Shown piece after piece: positions 1 to 8,174 of a DNA stretch of 47,564 bases. The notes under the pieces were generated by a model. That model had not been told where the DNA came from, did not search any database, and saw only the letters and a list, made by a program, of their open reading frames with translations. This DNA comes from RGIG5579 sp045655865. GTDB lineage: Bacteria; Bacillota; Clostridia; Oscillospirales; SIG627. The position numbers were made by a program, and so were the translations under genes. The stretch covers positions 1 to 47,564 of the forward strand of contig JAZOQB010000008.1 in NCBI GenBank assembly GCA_045655865.1, written 5' to 3'. Numbering within the stretch: position 1 is the stretch's first letter; the number at the start of each line of letters is the position of its first letter.

Positions 1-1411
1 CGATGCCAAAGCCAAGGCCGCCCGTGGGGGGCATGCCGTATTCCATGGCGGTGATGTAGTCGTAATCCACCTGGGCGCGAGTGGCGGGCTCAGCGGCACG
101 CTTGGCGGCAACTTGAGTCTCGAAGCGCTCCTTTTGATCGATGGGATCATTCAGTTCGGAAAAAGCATTTCCGAATTCCGTGGCATTGATGAAGTACTCA
201 AAGCGCTCAGTGAAAAGAGGATTTCCGGGCTTTTTCTTCGCCAGGGGGCTATTCTCCACCGGGTAATCGTAAATAAAGGTAGGCTGGATCAAGTTTTCCT
301 CAACATAGGCATCGAAGAACTCAATGAGAACGGTACCGCGGGTGGCATCTGCCGGAACCTCTACGTGATGCTCCTTTGCTGAAGCACGGGCGTCTTCGTC
401 GCTCTTCCAATCGTTATAATCCACACCGGCGTATTTTTTCACCGCTTCTATCATGGTCATTCTTTCCCAATGGCCCATATCGATCTGGGTGCCTTGGTAG
501 GTAATGACACGGCTTCCGCAAATTTTTTCCGCCAGTCCGGAGTAAAGCTCTTCCACCAGATCCATCATACCGTGATAATCGGTAAAGGCCTGATAAAGCT
601 CCACAGTGGTAAATTCGGGGTTGTGCTTGGTATCCATTCCCTCGTTGCGGAAGATTCTGCCCACCTCATAGACGCGATGCATTCCGCCTACGATCAGTCG
701 CTTCAAATAAAGCTCCGTCTCGATGCGCAGGTACATATCCATATCCAAGGTATTGTGATGGGTAGCAAAACTACGGGCGGCAGCGCCGATTTCCAGAGGA
801 ACCAGAATGGGGGTATCCACCTCCAAAAAGCCCTTAGAATCCAGATACGCACGCACCTCCTTGAGGATGGCGGAACGGCGGTAGAATACTTCCTTTACCT
901 CCGGATTGACGATCAGATCCACGTATCTTTGCCGATAGCGGGTATCGGTATTGGTCAAGCCGTGAAACTTCTCGGGCAGGGGCAAAAGAGATTTGGAAAG
1001 AAGGGTAATTTTTTTGCAGTGTACGGAAACCTCACCGGTGCGAGTGGTAAAAACAAAACCCTCTACGCCGATAATGTCGCCGATATCCCACTTTTTAAAC
1101 GCGGCATAGTCGTCTTCTCCCACGTCATCCCGCTTCACGTAAAGCTGAATGCTTCCCTTTTCGTCAGCAAGATGGCAAAAAGAAGCTTTGCCCATAATTC
1201 TTCGGCTAAGCATACGGCCGGCAATTCGGACTTCCTTCTCTTCCCCTTCTTGATAGTTCTCTTTGATCTGAGTGCTATAGGCATCAAAGTCAAAGCGGGT
1301 GATCTCATAGGGATTTTTCCCTTGATTTTGCAGTTCAAAAAGCTTTTCGCGGCGAATGGCTGCCTGTTCGCTAAAATTTTCTTCCGTTTGGTTTTGCAAA
1401 TTCTGATCCAT
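1..1411 (-). CDS. lysS: Lysyl-tRNA synthetase, class II (3' end cut by window edge)
   Basis: Charges tRNA-Lys with lysine in the cytoplasm. The reading frame opens at the ATG on 1411-1409 and stays open for 470 codons to the window edge. It begins MDQNLQNQTEENFSEQAAIR, followed by the N-terminal anticodon-binding OB-fold region and the class II catalytic core. The last visible residues, YGMPPTGGLGFGI, match class II motif 3 of LysRS, so probably only some 25-30 C-terminal residues are missing. The gene starts 29 nt after greA and is the last visible gene of the operon that begins with the cdaR-like regulator. The identification is secure. Termination and any downstream genes lie outside the window. 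Confidence 0.95.
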   Translation of the reverse strand, partial: MDQNLQNQTEENFSEQAAIRREKLFELQNQGKNPYEITRFDFDAYSTQIKENYQEGEEKEVRIAGRMLSRRIMGKASFCHLADEKGSIQLYVKRDDVGEDDYAAFKKWDIGDIIGVEGFVFTTRTGEVSVHCKKITLLSKSLLPLPEKFHGLTNTDTRYRQRYVDLIVNPEVKEVFYRRSAILKEVRAYLDSKGFLEVDTPILVPLEIGAAARSFATHHNTLDMDMYLRIETELYLKRLIVGGMHRVYEVGRIFRNEGMDTKHNPEFTTVELYQAFTDYHGMMDLVEELYSGLAEKICGSRVITYQGTQIDMGHWERMTMIEAVKKYAGVDYNDWKSDEDARASAKEHHVEVPADATRGTVLIEFFDAYVEENLIQPTFIYDYPVENSPLAKKKPGNPLFTERFEYFINATEFGNAFSELNDPIDQKERFETQVAAKRAAEPATRAQVDYDYITAMEYGMPPTGGLGFGI

Positions 1412-1440
1412 TTGTCTTTATCCTTTTTTGTTCCAGTCGA

Positions 1441-1911
1441 TTATAGAATTTCCAATATTTTCATTTTGATGGTGCCGCCGGGTGTTTCTACCTCAACCTC
1501 TTCCCCGGGCTTGCCCCCAAGCAGAGCCTTTCCGATGGGAGATTCATCGCTGATCTTATTTGACAGCGGATCGGATTCGGTAGAACCTACGATGGTATAG
1601 GTAACTTCCTCGTCAAAATCCAGGTCATACACCTTGACAGAAGAGCCTACGCAGATCTTGGTTTTGGTGCGAGAGGCTTTGATGATCTCAACGTTGTCTA
1701 AAATATCCTCCAGCTCGGCAATGTGACGCTCCACTTCTGCCTGCTCGTTTTTTGCTTCATCGTATTCGCTGTTTTCGGAAAGATCGCCAAAAGCTTTTGC
1801 TTGTTTCAGCGCTTCCGCTACTTCTTTCCGTTTGGTCAACTTCAGATATTCCAACTCATCTTTGAGTTTCTGAAGGCCTTCTGCGGTGACAAAAGTGGGT
1901 TTTGATGCCAT
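1441..1911 (-). CDS. greA: Transcription elongation factor GreA
   Basis: GreA enters the secondary channel of RNA polymerase and stimulates cleavage of backtracked transcripts. The 156-residue product has the usual family length. The N-terminal coiled coil (about residues 10-75) contains the acidic tip region GDLSENSEYDEAKNEQ, in which the DLSEN residues are those that act at the polymerase active site. The C-terminal FKBP-like domain ends in the family pattern SPIGKALLGGKPGEEVEVETP. It lies 36 nt downstream of the M23 hydrolase gene and 29 nt upstream of lysS, so it is almost certainly cotranscribed with both. The greA-lysS order is common in Bacillota (recalled knowledge). Nothing unusual was seen. 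Confidence 0.97.
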   Translation of the reverse strand: MASKPTFVTAEGLQKLKDELEYLKLTKRKEVAEALKQAKAFGDLSENSEYDEAKNEQAEVERHIAELEDILDNVEIIKASRTKTKICVGSSVKVYDLDFDEEVTYTIVGSTESDPLSNKISDESPIGKALLGGKPGEEVEVETPGGTIKMKILEIL

Positions 1912-1947
1912 GATTGTTACTCCTCTTACTCAATTAAAATAATATTA

Positions 1948-3132
1948 TTATCTGGGATACGAGATATAATGCATGGGGTCTACACGATCAAAGTTTCCGT
2001 TTTTAGTAGGGCCGTAGAACACAAGGTGAAGGTGAGGACCGGTAGACTGGCCGGTGGATCCGATCTTACCGACCTGCTGGCCCTGGGATACCCTCTGGCC
2101 CAGGGAAACACTAATGGAATCCAGGTGCGCATAATAAGTGACATATCCGCCGCCGTGATCCACTACCACAAGATTGCCCCAATCCCAATAGGATCCGACG
2201 CGGGAAACGGTCCCGGCGGCAATGGCCAGTGCGGGAATCTTTCCGTTGTTGACCCAACCGCCCACGGCGATATCAAGCCCGGAGTGACCGGAATGGAAGT
2301 ACTGAGAAATGTAGCCCGGCGTGGTGACGGGAAGAGGCCATATGAATCCGGTGGGCGCCGGTTTATTGGCAGAGCTTGCGGCGATCTGCTTATTGATCTC
2401 GTCCAGTTCCTGTTCCGTCTTTTTCTTTTCGTTGGCGGCAATGTCATAGGCTTTCTGGAGCTCATTTTGTTTTCCTTTGAGAGAATCCAAAAGCGAAGCC
2501 GCTTCTTCTTGTCGCTTTTGTAATACGGAAGACAGATCTTCTTGCTCTTTTTTCTTTTCTTCGCAGTTTTTCAAGGCGATCTGGATCTCTTCCTTTGCCT
2601 TTTCCACCGCCTCGCGATCTGCCACCAGGCTCTCAATGATCTTACGGTCATACTCCAACATATCGTTGATGACCTCAGCGCGGGAAAGAATGTCAGAAAA
2701 ATCAGAAGAACCCAAGAGAAAATCGATATAGCTGATGCTTCCGCTCTCTTGAGCAAAGATCAATCTTTCCTTGAACAGCTCAAAATTCCGGTCCATCTGC
2801 TGATTGAGACGGTCGATCTCCTCTTCCTTGGCCTGTGCCAGATTGGTATAGTCCAAAATGAGCTCTGACAAGGTATTGATCTGGTCCTGACAGGAATTCA
2901 TTTCATCATAAATATACTGGAGGACTTGAAGTTGATTATTGACTTCTTTTCTCGCTTCCGCAAGATTGGCTTGAATTCTTGCTTGTTCTTTCTTTTGCGC
3001 ATCAAGCTTGCTTTGCAATTGGTCCTTTTGCTGGCCCAAGGTAATTGCCGAAGTGCTGGTAAAGGAGAGCAATCCCGTGACAAACAGAATCACAGCTAAG
3101 AGCATTGCAATGCTCTTTTTTGTTCGGCTCAT
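1948..3132 (-). CDS. Secreted coiled-coil M23 peptidoglycan hydrolase (EnvC/PcsB-like)
   Basis: A 394-residue secreted murein hydrolase or activator. A signal peptide or N-terminal anchor occupies about residues 1-30 (MSRTKKSIAMLLAVILFVTG...). A long coiled coil rich in Glu, Lys and Gln follows to about residue 260, and then a C-terminal M23 (LytM) domain. The zinc ligands are visible: H and D in GHSGLDIAVGG, and H-x-H in GPHLHLVF, with YYAHL in between. Because all ligands are kept, the domain is probably an active endopeptidase, unlike the degenerate LytM domain of Escherichia coli EnvC. FtsX extracellular domains are known to recruit coiled-coil hydrolases of this kind, and ftsEX lies just upstream in the same operon. 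Partnership is therefore likely, though inferred. The gap to the S41 gene is 30 nt. Confidence 0.9.
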   Translation of the reverse strand: MSRTKKSIAMLLAVILFVTGLLSFTSTSAITLGQQKDQLQSKLDAQKKEQARIQANLAEARKEVNNQLQVLQYIYDEMNSCQDQINTLSELILDYTNLAQAKEEEIDRLNQQMDRNFELFKERLIFAQESGSISYIDFLLGSSDFSDILSRAEVINDMLEYDRKIIESLVADREAVEKAKEEIQIALKNCEEKKKEQEDLSSVLQKRQEEAASLLDSLKGKQNELQKAYDIAANEKKKTEQELDEINKQIAASSANKPAPTGFIWPLPVTTPGYISQYFHSGHSGLDIAVGGWVNNGKIPALAIAAGTVSRVGSYWDWGNLVVVDHGGGYVTYYAHLDSISVSLGQRVSQGQQVGKIGSTGQSTGPHLHLVFYGPTKNGNFDRVDPMHYISYPR

Positions 3133-3162
3133 AAATTCTATTCCTTTCTCCTTAAAACATTC

Positions 3163-4353
3163 CTACCAAAACAGGGTCCGAATGGCCTCCTGCAGCTGAT
3201 TGTCATTTTCATGGTCCAAAAGGTACACGTTTTGACCCTTTAACTTGCAATCAATGTCCGGTTTTACGCCAACTTTTTCAAAACTGTCGGACTGGGGAGG
3301 AGAAAAAGTCATATTGGAAAGGATCATGGCTGAACCGTCATCCAATTCCAACACGGCTTGAGAAACACCTTTTCCAAAGGTTTTCTCCCCCACCAGTGTT
3401 GCTTTTTCAAAATCCCGAAGCACAGCGGCGAAAATCTCCGCAGAGCCGGAGGTGGCAGAATTCATCAATACCGCCATAGGTAAAATTACATCGCCGTCGT
3501 GACTTTCTATCACACCTTCCTTTCCGTTATGGTCAAAGGTGCGAAGGAGAACCCCTTGAGGCAACAATTCATCCAGCATGGCGCAGACCGCTTCCAAATT
3601 CTCCCCGGTGGTATTACGAACATCGAAAACCACACCCTGCGCTTGGGCATCCAGAATCGCGGTAATGGCCTTGGAAAAATCTTCCGGAGTGCTGGGATCA
3701 AAAGAAAAGATCTGAATATAGCCGATATCATCGGGCAGCATTTGAAATGAAATGCTGGAAGCCCGGATCTCCCGGCGCGTCATGGTAAAATCCATTTCCA
3801 ATTTCCGGGCGGCGATTTCCCGTTTCACGGTAACGCTAACCGTCGTTCCCGCTTCCCCGGAAAGAGCGGCGGTGGTGTCATAAAAACCAAGAGCGGAAAC
3901 CAGTTCTCCCCCGACCTTATACAGCTCGTCGCCTTTTTGGATCCCGGAAGTCTCTGCCGGAGAATCGGGAAAAACTTCATAAACAATGATTTTTCGAGAA
4001 GAAGAATCGTAAGTCAGGCGGATTCCAACGCCGCTCTCCACGCCCGCCTGTTCTTTTTTATACTGCTCATATTCCTCCGCGGTAAGATACCGGGAGTAAG
4101 AATCAGGAAGCAAGGAGAGGTATGCGCTGACAAGCCCACTCTCCAATGCGCCCCGGTCAACGGAACTATAATAATTTTCTCGAACAAGCACATCCGCTTG
4201 AGCGAGAAGGGGAAAATCCGATTGGGTCTTAGTGAGAAGATCCACCTTTGCCTGGTATTCTTTTTCTACAAAGCTATAGGTGATCTGAAAGGTCAAAAAA
4301 ATGGCAAAGAGCATTAAGATGACTGTGGTTCCCACCGTGATCTTTTTGTTCAA
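3163..4353 (-). CDS. S41-family C-terminal processing protease with PDZ domain (TTG start)
   Basis: A membrane-anchored serine protease of the CtpA/CtpB type, 396 residues. One transmembrane segment lies near residues 7-28. A PDZ domain follows at about residues 95-180 (contains SPAETSGIQKGDELYKVGG), then the S41 domain. The catalytic Ser is in MNSATSGSAEIFAA and the catalytic Lys in GEKTFGKGVSQ. The start codon is TTG at 4353-4351, preceded by AGGAGG at an 8-nt spacing, which decides the start. In Bacillus subtilis a related ctpB gene sits beside ftsEX (recalled). Here the gene lies between ftsX and the M23 hydrolase, so a role in processing or limiting secreted cell-wall enzymes is plausible. 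The substrate is unknown. Confidence 0.92.
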   Translation of the reverse strand: MNKKITVGTTVILMLFAIFLTFQITYSFVEKEYQAKVDLLTKTQSDFPLLAQADVLVRENYYSSVDRGALESGLVSAYLSLLPDSYSRYLTAEEYEQYKKEQAGVESGVGIRLTYDSSSRKIIVYEVFPDSPAETSGIQKGDELYKVGGELVSALGFYDTTAALSGEAGTTVSVTVKREIAARKLEMDFTMTRREIRASSISFQMLPDDIGYIQIFSFDPSTPEDFSKAITAILDAQAQGVVFDVRNTTGENLEAVCAMLDELLPQGVLLRTFDHNGKEGVIESHDGDVILPMAVLMNSATSGSAEIFAAVLRDFEKATLVGEKTFGKGVSQAVLELDDGSAMILSNMTFSPPQSDSFEKVGVKPDIDCKLKGQNVYLLDHENDNQLQEAIRTLFW

Positions 4354-4383
4354 TCAGAATACCTCCTAGTATTAGGATGGGTC

Positions 4384-5298
4384 TTAATCCTTGTTATACT
4401 TTCGCAAAGAAATGAGACTTCCCAAGACGCCAAGACCTACGCCAACGCCCAGGAAAACGATCAGGATCACTTTCAAAACCGAAGCGAAGGGAAGGATGGC
4501 GATCAGACCGCTGCCGCCCAGAATATTCACGGCAAACAGCTGATAGATGTAATACTGAAGGCCAAAGGCGACCGCGGACGATACCAGGCCCAAAAGAACA
4601 CCCTCCAAAACAAAGGGAAATGCCACAAAAAATCCGGATGCTCCTACATAGCGCATGATGGAGACCTCTTCCCTGCGAGAGAAGACAGTAAGCTTGATCG
4701 TATTCATAATAATGAAAGTAGAAACGGCGAACAAAAGTACCATAAGCCACGTGAAAACCAAAGAGGCGATGTCCTTGATCCGGTCGATCTTCTCCGCTAC
4801 TTCCTGGCGGTCGTTGATCTTATCCACTACCCCCAAAGTATCCTCTTGCTCACTCATGTTGTTGATCTGATAACGAAGATCCGCGATCTTTGTAGGATCG
4901 TTGTACGTGATGACAAGTTCATCCTTGCAGGGGTTATCGTCATCGTACATTTGCAAAATATCGCCGTAATCCCCGTAATTCTCAAACAGGGAGCGCAGGA
5001 CCTCATCCTTGGTGATCCACTCTACGCTCTCCACGTAAGAGAGCCCCTGGATCTTCTCTTTCAAAAGACGGGTGGAATGATCCCGAGTTTCCTTGGCAAT
5101 GAAAACAACCACCTTGTTATAGGCGTTGATCTCTTCCAAATTGTGATCCACGTTCACCTTCAGCGCCCAGGTACAACCGGTAACAAGAAGTGCCGAAGTA
5201 AGAACCAGGATCGTAGCAAGACTCATAATACCATTACGGAAAATCCCATGAAACGCCAGACGGAAGAAATAGCCGATGTTATAAAATCTAATTTTCAT
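4384..5298 (-). CDS. ftsX: Cell division ABC transporter permease FtsX
   Basis: Membrane subunit of the FtsEX complex, which couples ATP hydrolysis at the septum to activation of extracellular cell-wall hydrolases. The chosen start, ATG at 5298, gives 304 residues beginning MKIRFYNIGYFFRLAFHG. It is preceded by GGAGGG and overlaps the last codons of ftsE, which is the classic ftsE-ftsX arrangement. An in-frame codon 30 nt upstream lies inside ftsE and has no better ribosome site. The protein has one N-terminal membrane segment (about residues 21-45), an extracellular domain of roughly 120 residues, and three C-terminal membrane segments. The MRYVGASGFFVAFPFVLEG stretch is typical of FtsX. Confidence 0.95.
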   Translation of the reverse strand: MKIRFYNIGYFFRLAFHGIFRNGIMSLATILVLTSALLVTGCTWALKVNVDHNLEEINAYNKVVVFIAKETRDHSTRLLKEKIQGLSYVESVEWITKDEVLRSLFENYGDYGDILQMYDDDNPCKDELVITYNDPTKIADLRYQINNMSEQEDTLGVVDKINDRQEVAEKIDRIKDIASLVFTWLMVLLFAVSTFIIMNTIKLTVFSRREEVSIMRYVGASGFFVAFPFVLEGVLLGLVSSAVAFGLQYYIYQLFAVNILGGSGLIAILPFASVLKVILIVFLGVGVGLGVLGSLISLRKYNKD

Positions 5299-5971
5299 CA
5301 AACATCCCTCCCTGCTTATCGCTGACAACCTGACCGTCTTTCATGGTAATGACTCTTTTTTTGTAGTAATTGACAAGGTTAACGTTATGAGTGATGACAA
5401 TGACAGTCTTTCCCAGCTGGTTGACCTTTAAAAGCAATTCCATAATTTCAATGGCCATGTAGGGGTCTACGTTTGCCGTAGGCTCGTCAGCGATGATGAT
5501 ATCGGGACTGTTCACCAAGGCACGGGCCAGGGCTACCCGCTGCTGCTCGCCGCCGGAGAGCTCCGCGGGCTTACATTCTCCTTTTTCTTCCAAGCCGACC
5601 AGCTTCAAAAAGTTGGCAACCCGGGATTTGATGGTCTTTTTGGACTCACCAACCACATGCATGGCAAAGGCAATATTTTCAGAAGCGGTCATATTGGGAA
5701 GAAGACGGAAATCCTGGAACACAATGCCGATGGTACGGCGGAGCTTGGGAATCTTAAAATGGCTCATACGAGTCAAATTAAACTTGCCGATGGTCAGTCT
5801 GCCACCGGTAGCTTTTTCCTCACAGAGAAGGAGCTTGGTAAGCGTGGTCTTGCCGGCGCCGCTGGCGCCCACAATAAAAACAAATTCTCCGTCTTGTATT
5901 TCCAAGTCCACATTTTTCAAGGCCTTGGTCCCGTTGGGATAGACCTTTGTAACATTGTTAAACGTAATCAT
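5288..5971 (-). CDS. ftsE: Cell division ATP-binding protein FtsE
   Basis: Cytoplasmic ATPase of FtsEX, 227 residues, the usual length. Walker A is GASGAGKT (residues 35-42), the Q-loop is in VFQDFRLLP, the ABC signature is LSGGEQQ (138-144), Walker B plus catalytic Glu is IIIADEPT (158-165), and the switch His is in VITHN. The ATG is preceded by AAGGATG. The gene starts 33 nt after the cdaR-like regulator ends, and its 3' end overlaps ftsX. FtsE does not transport a solute; it drives a conformational signal through FtsX to hydrolases, probably the M23 protein encoded two genes downstream (inference). Confidence 0.97.
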   Translation of the reverse strand: MITFNNVTKVYPNGTKALKNVDLEIQDGEFVFIVGASGAGKTTLTKLLLCEEKATGGRLTIGKFNLTRMSHFKIPKLRRTIGIVFQDFRLLPNMTASENIAFAMHVVGESKKTIKSRVANFLKLVGLEEKGECKPAELSGGEQQRVALARALVNSPDIIIADEPTANVDPYMAIEIMELLLKVNQLGKTVIVITHNVNLVNYYKKRVITMKDGQVVSDKQGGMFDEN

Positions 5972-6004
5972 ATTTCATCCTTTTCCCGTTCGGTCCTGAA
6001 TGGT

Positions 6005-7090
6005 TTAAAACTTTCCGGTTTTAGAAGACAGGTACTTTTTCACCATCAGCGCCACTTTAAAGGTGATGGCATGTTCGAATTCCCGCAGATCAAGTCCTGT
6101 GATCTTTCGAATCTTTTCCAAGCGATACACCAGAGTGTTTCGATGGACGAACAGTTTTCTGGAAGTTTCGGAAACGTTGAGATTGTTTTCAAAGAAGCAC
6201 TGAATGGTGAGCAAGGTCTCCCGATCCAATCCCTCCAAAGCGCCTTTCTTGAACACCTCATTGAGGAACATTTCACAAAGAGTGGTTGGAAGCTGATAGA
6301 TCAACCGCCCAATTCCCAGATTCTCATAATTGACCACATTTTTTTCTGTATCAAAGACCTTGCCTACCTCAATGGCTACCTGAGCCTCCTTGTAGGCGCG
6401 GGCCAGATCTTTTAAATTGGAAACTACAGTACCCACACCGACAGTAACCTTCAGATAAAACTCACTCTGGATGGTATCCACAATGCTCCGAGCCAATTTA
6501 TCGGTTTGTGTCCTTTCCTGGGGGGTATGCAGATCGTGGATCAAGACCACATCGTTCTCCCCTACGCAGATCACAAGATCCCGATTCCGATCCGGGAACA
6601 TGTTTCGAATAACATCGATGGGAACCACATCGTCTTTGTTATTAAATTTAATCAAGAGAACCACGCGATCCACATCGCCGCTTATGTGAAGTTCTTTTGA
6701 TTTTAAATAAATGTCACTGGGCAGAATATTGTCCAGAATGATATTTTTGATAAAATTGGATTTATCGTACTTTTCGTCATACAAAGCTTTGATCTGCCCC
6801 AAGGAAACACAGAGAAGATTGGAGATAAATTTTGCCTGTTGATCTTCCCCATCAACAAAAGCATAATACTCCATTTTGCCGTTGGCACCAATGGGACGGA
6901 ACAAAAAGCCCGCAGAGGTAAAGGCTTCGCCAATCTGAAAAAGATCCTCTTTCACACCGGGAATCGCTTCTCCAATGCGAGAAAATTCATTACAGGCAAT
7001 GATAACGCCTTCCATATCCACAACGCCGATCACACGATCCACGGAATCTTTCATTTGATGCACAACGCTCTGGAACAGTCTGTTTGACAT
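6005..7090 (-). CDS. CdaR/PucR-family transcriptional regulator
   Basis: A 361-residue one-component regulator. The N-terminal part (about residues 1-125) is PAS-like or a ligand-sensing domain of unclear type (contains RVIGVVDMEGVIIACNEFSR). The middle carries a degenerate GGDEF-like region (near KVTVGVGTVVSNLKDLARAY), as in PucR/CdaR proteins. The C terminus has the family's helix-turn-helix signature FVHRNTLVYRLEKIRKITG and ends SSKTGKF. It is the first gene after a near-perfect sigma-A promoter and precedes ftsE by 33 nt, so it may control its own operon. The ligand cannot be read from sequence. Calling it CdaR in the strict sense (sugar diacids) would be overreach. Confidence 0.87.
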   Translation of the reverse strand: MSNRLFQSVVHQMKDSVDRVIGVVDMEGVIIACNEFSRIGEAIPGVKEDLFQIGEAFTSAGFLFRPIGANGKMEYYAFVDGEDQQAKFISNLLCVSLGQIKALYDEKYDKSNFIKNIILDNILPSDIYLKSKELHISGDVDRVVLLIKFNNKDDVVPIDVIRNMFPDRNRDLVICVGENDVVLIHDLHTPQERTQTDKLARSIVDTIQSEFYLKVTVGVGTVVSNLKDLARAYKEAQVAIEVGKVFDTEKNVVNYENLGIGRLIYQLPTTLCEMFLNEVFKKGALEGLDRETLLTIQCFFENNLNVSETSRKLFVHRNTLVYRLEKIRKITGLDLREFEHAITFKVALMVKKYLSSKTGKF

Positions 7091-7163
7091 TTTCTTCTCC
7101 TTTAACGCCGTCTTCGGGCACGATTCTTGTTAAATTCTACAAAAGAACAGACAAGCTAGTAGC

Positions 7164-7192
7164 ATTATACACAACTCCGACGAATTTATCAA
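7164..7192 (-). promoter_or_regulatory. Sigma-A promoter of the cdaR-ftsEX-lysS operon
   Basis: Read on the minus strand, TTGATA (7192-7187), a 17-nt spacer and TATAAT (7169-7164) form a near-consensus promoter about 75 nt upstream of the regulator's ATG. No other promoter of this quality was seen before lysS, and all internal gaps are 36 nt or less. This supports a single transcript of seven genes. Confidence 0.85.
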
Positions 7193-7272
7193 GAGAAAAT
7201 TACAATTTTTCAACAAATATTTTAGAAAAATATTGTTTTGTTTCACCAATTACGCAAAAAATCTTGGCGCGG

Positions 7273-8028
7273 TCAAAGCTCCTTTTCATAAAGAAACATT
7301 GACATAACCACTACAGGAGCAGTCTCGGTGCGAAGAATGCGTTTTCCCAGCGATACCGTTGGAATCCCGGCATTCTTTAACAGAGCCGTCTCGCGCGGAG
7401 AGAGGCCTCCCTCCGGACCGATCAAGAAGGAAGCAGAGGAAAAATCAGAAGAAGCGATCAATTCTTTCACGCTTCTCTCTTCTTCTCCTTCGTAGCATGC
7501 AAAAGAAAGCTGGCTTTTTTTCATCTCCAAGATCGCTTCGTCCAAGCTTTCCAGCACGTCTACCTGAACCAACTTTCCTCTCCCACACTGCCCGGCAGCC
7601 TCCTGGGCAATTTTCCGAAATCGAGCCGTCTTTTTCTCTTCCCCGTCCATCACCGGAACGGAGCGATCTGTATAAATAAAGACCACTCGATCTACACCCA
7701 ATTCGGTGCATTTTTGCAAAATGGAATCGGTCTTCTTTCCTTTTGGCATTCCTTGAAAAAGGGTAAGGGAAACAGGGGATTCGTTTTGGCTCATTTGAGC
7801 GGATATGGGCTCCAGAAGAACGGCCGGGTTCTTTTTTCCTCCGGTGATCTCACGGATCCGGCAACACATCTCTAAACCGGTCACAGCACAGACCGTCACC
7901 TCTTCTCCCGGTCGGGCGCGGAGTGAAACGGCAAGATGAAAAGCATCTTCGCCGCAAAGAGATACGGTTTCCGGAAGCGGATCTGCCGCAGTAATTATAA
8001 AATCCGGGGGCAAGAAAAATCTTGGCAT
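7273..8028 (-). CDS. rsmE: 16S rRNA m3U1498 methyltransferase RsmE
   Basis: Methylates N3 of U1498 in 16S rRNA, in the ribosomal decoding region, using S-adenosylmethionine. The 251-residue protein starts with the family's MPRFF and has an N-terminal PUA-like RNA-binding domain (about residues 1-75) followed by a SPOUT methyltransferase domain. Family motifs are visible: KCTELGVDRVVF, RFRKIAQEAAGQCGR, FLIGPEGGLS, and the C-terminal LGKRILRTETAPVV, which forms the SAM-binding knot. The ATG has AAGGAG upstream. It has its own promoter and is divergent from the PLP-lyase gene. Only a weak AT-rich hairpin follows it before the cdaR promoter. Confidence 0.96.
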   Translation of the reverse strand: MPRFFLPPDFIITAADPLPETVSLCGEDAFHLAVSLRARPGEEVTVCAVTGLEMCCRIREITGGKKNPAVLLEPISAQMSQNESPVSLTLFQGMPKGKKTDSILQKCTELGVDRVVFIYTDRSVPVMDGEEKKTARFRKIAQEAAGQCGRGKLVQVDVLESLDEAILEMKKSQLSFACYEGEEERSVKELIASSDFSSASFLIGPEGGLSPRETALLKNAGIPTVSLGKRILRTETAPVVVMSMFLYEKEL

Positions 8029-8062
8029 CGCTGGCTCCTTTTTTCTTTACTGTTCTGGTTCT

Positions 8063-8090
8063 ATTATACGAAATTCTGTTTTTTTGTCAA
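8063..8090 (-). promoter_or_regulatory. Sigma-A promoter of rsmE
   Basis: On the minus strand TTGACA (8090-8085), a 16-nt spacer and TATAAT (8068-8063) lie about 35 nt before the rsmE ATG. Both boxes are perfect. The spacer is one base shorter than optimal. Confidence 0.82.
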
Positions 8091-8116
8091 TTTTGCTAAA
8101 AGGGGGAAAAAATCAG

Positions 8117-8145
8117 TTGATTCCCAAGCAAATTTATGGTATCAT
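8117..8145 (+). promoter_or_regulatory. Sigma-A promoter of the PLP-lyase/gpmI pair
   Basis: TTGATT (8117-8122), a 17-nt spacer and TATCAT (8140-8145) lie about 30 nt before the ATG at 8175. It is back to back with the rsmE promoter, with 26 nt between the two -35 boxes. Confidence 0.72.
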
Positions 8146-8174
8146 GAGAAGAATTCAAAGAAAAGAGACAAGAT

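Noticed and set aside
470..1600. A 376-codon plus-strand frame across lysS and greA.
   Set aside because: Antisense to two certain genes, no family resemblance and no ribosome site. Similar antisense frames across the parC-like, hydB, ftsH and gdpP genes were rejected for the same reason.
7207..7240. AT-rich hairpin after rsmE as a terminator.
   Set aside because: The arms (AAATATTTT and AAAATATT) are almost pure A/T with a bulge, so stability is low. It may contribute, but it is not a convincing terminator.
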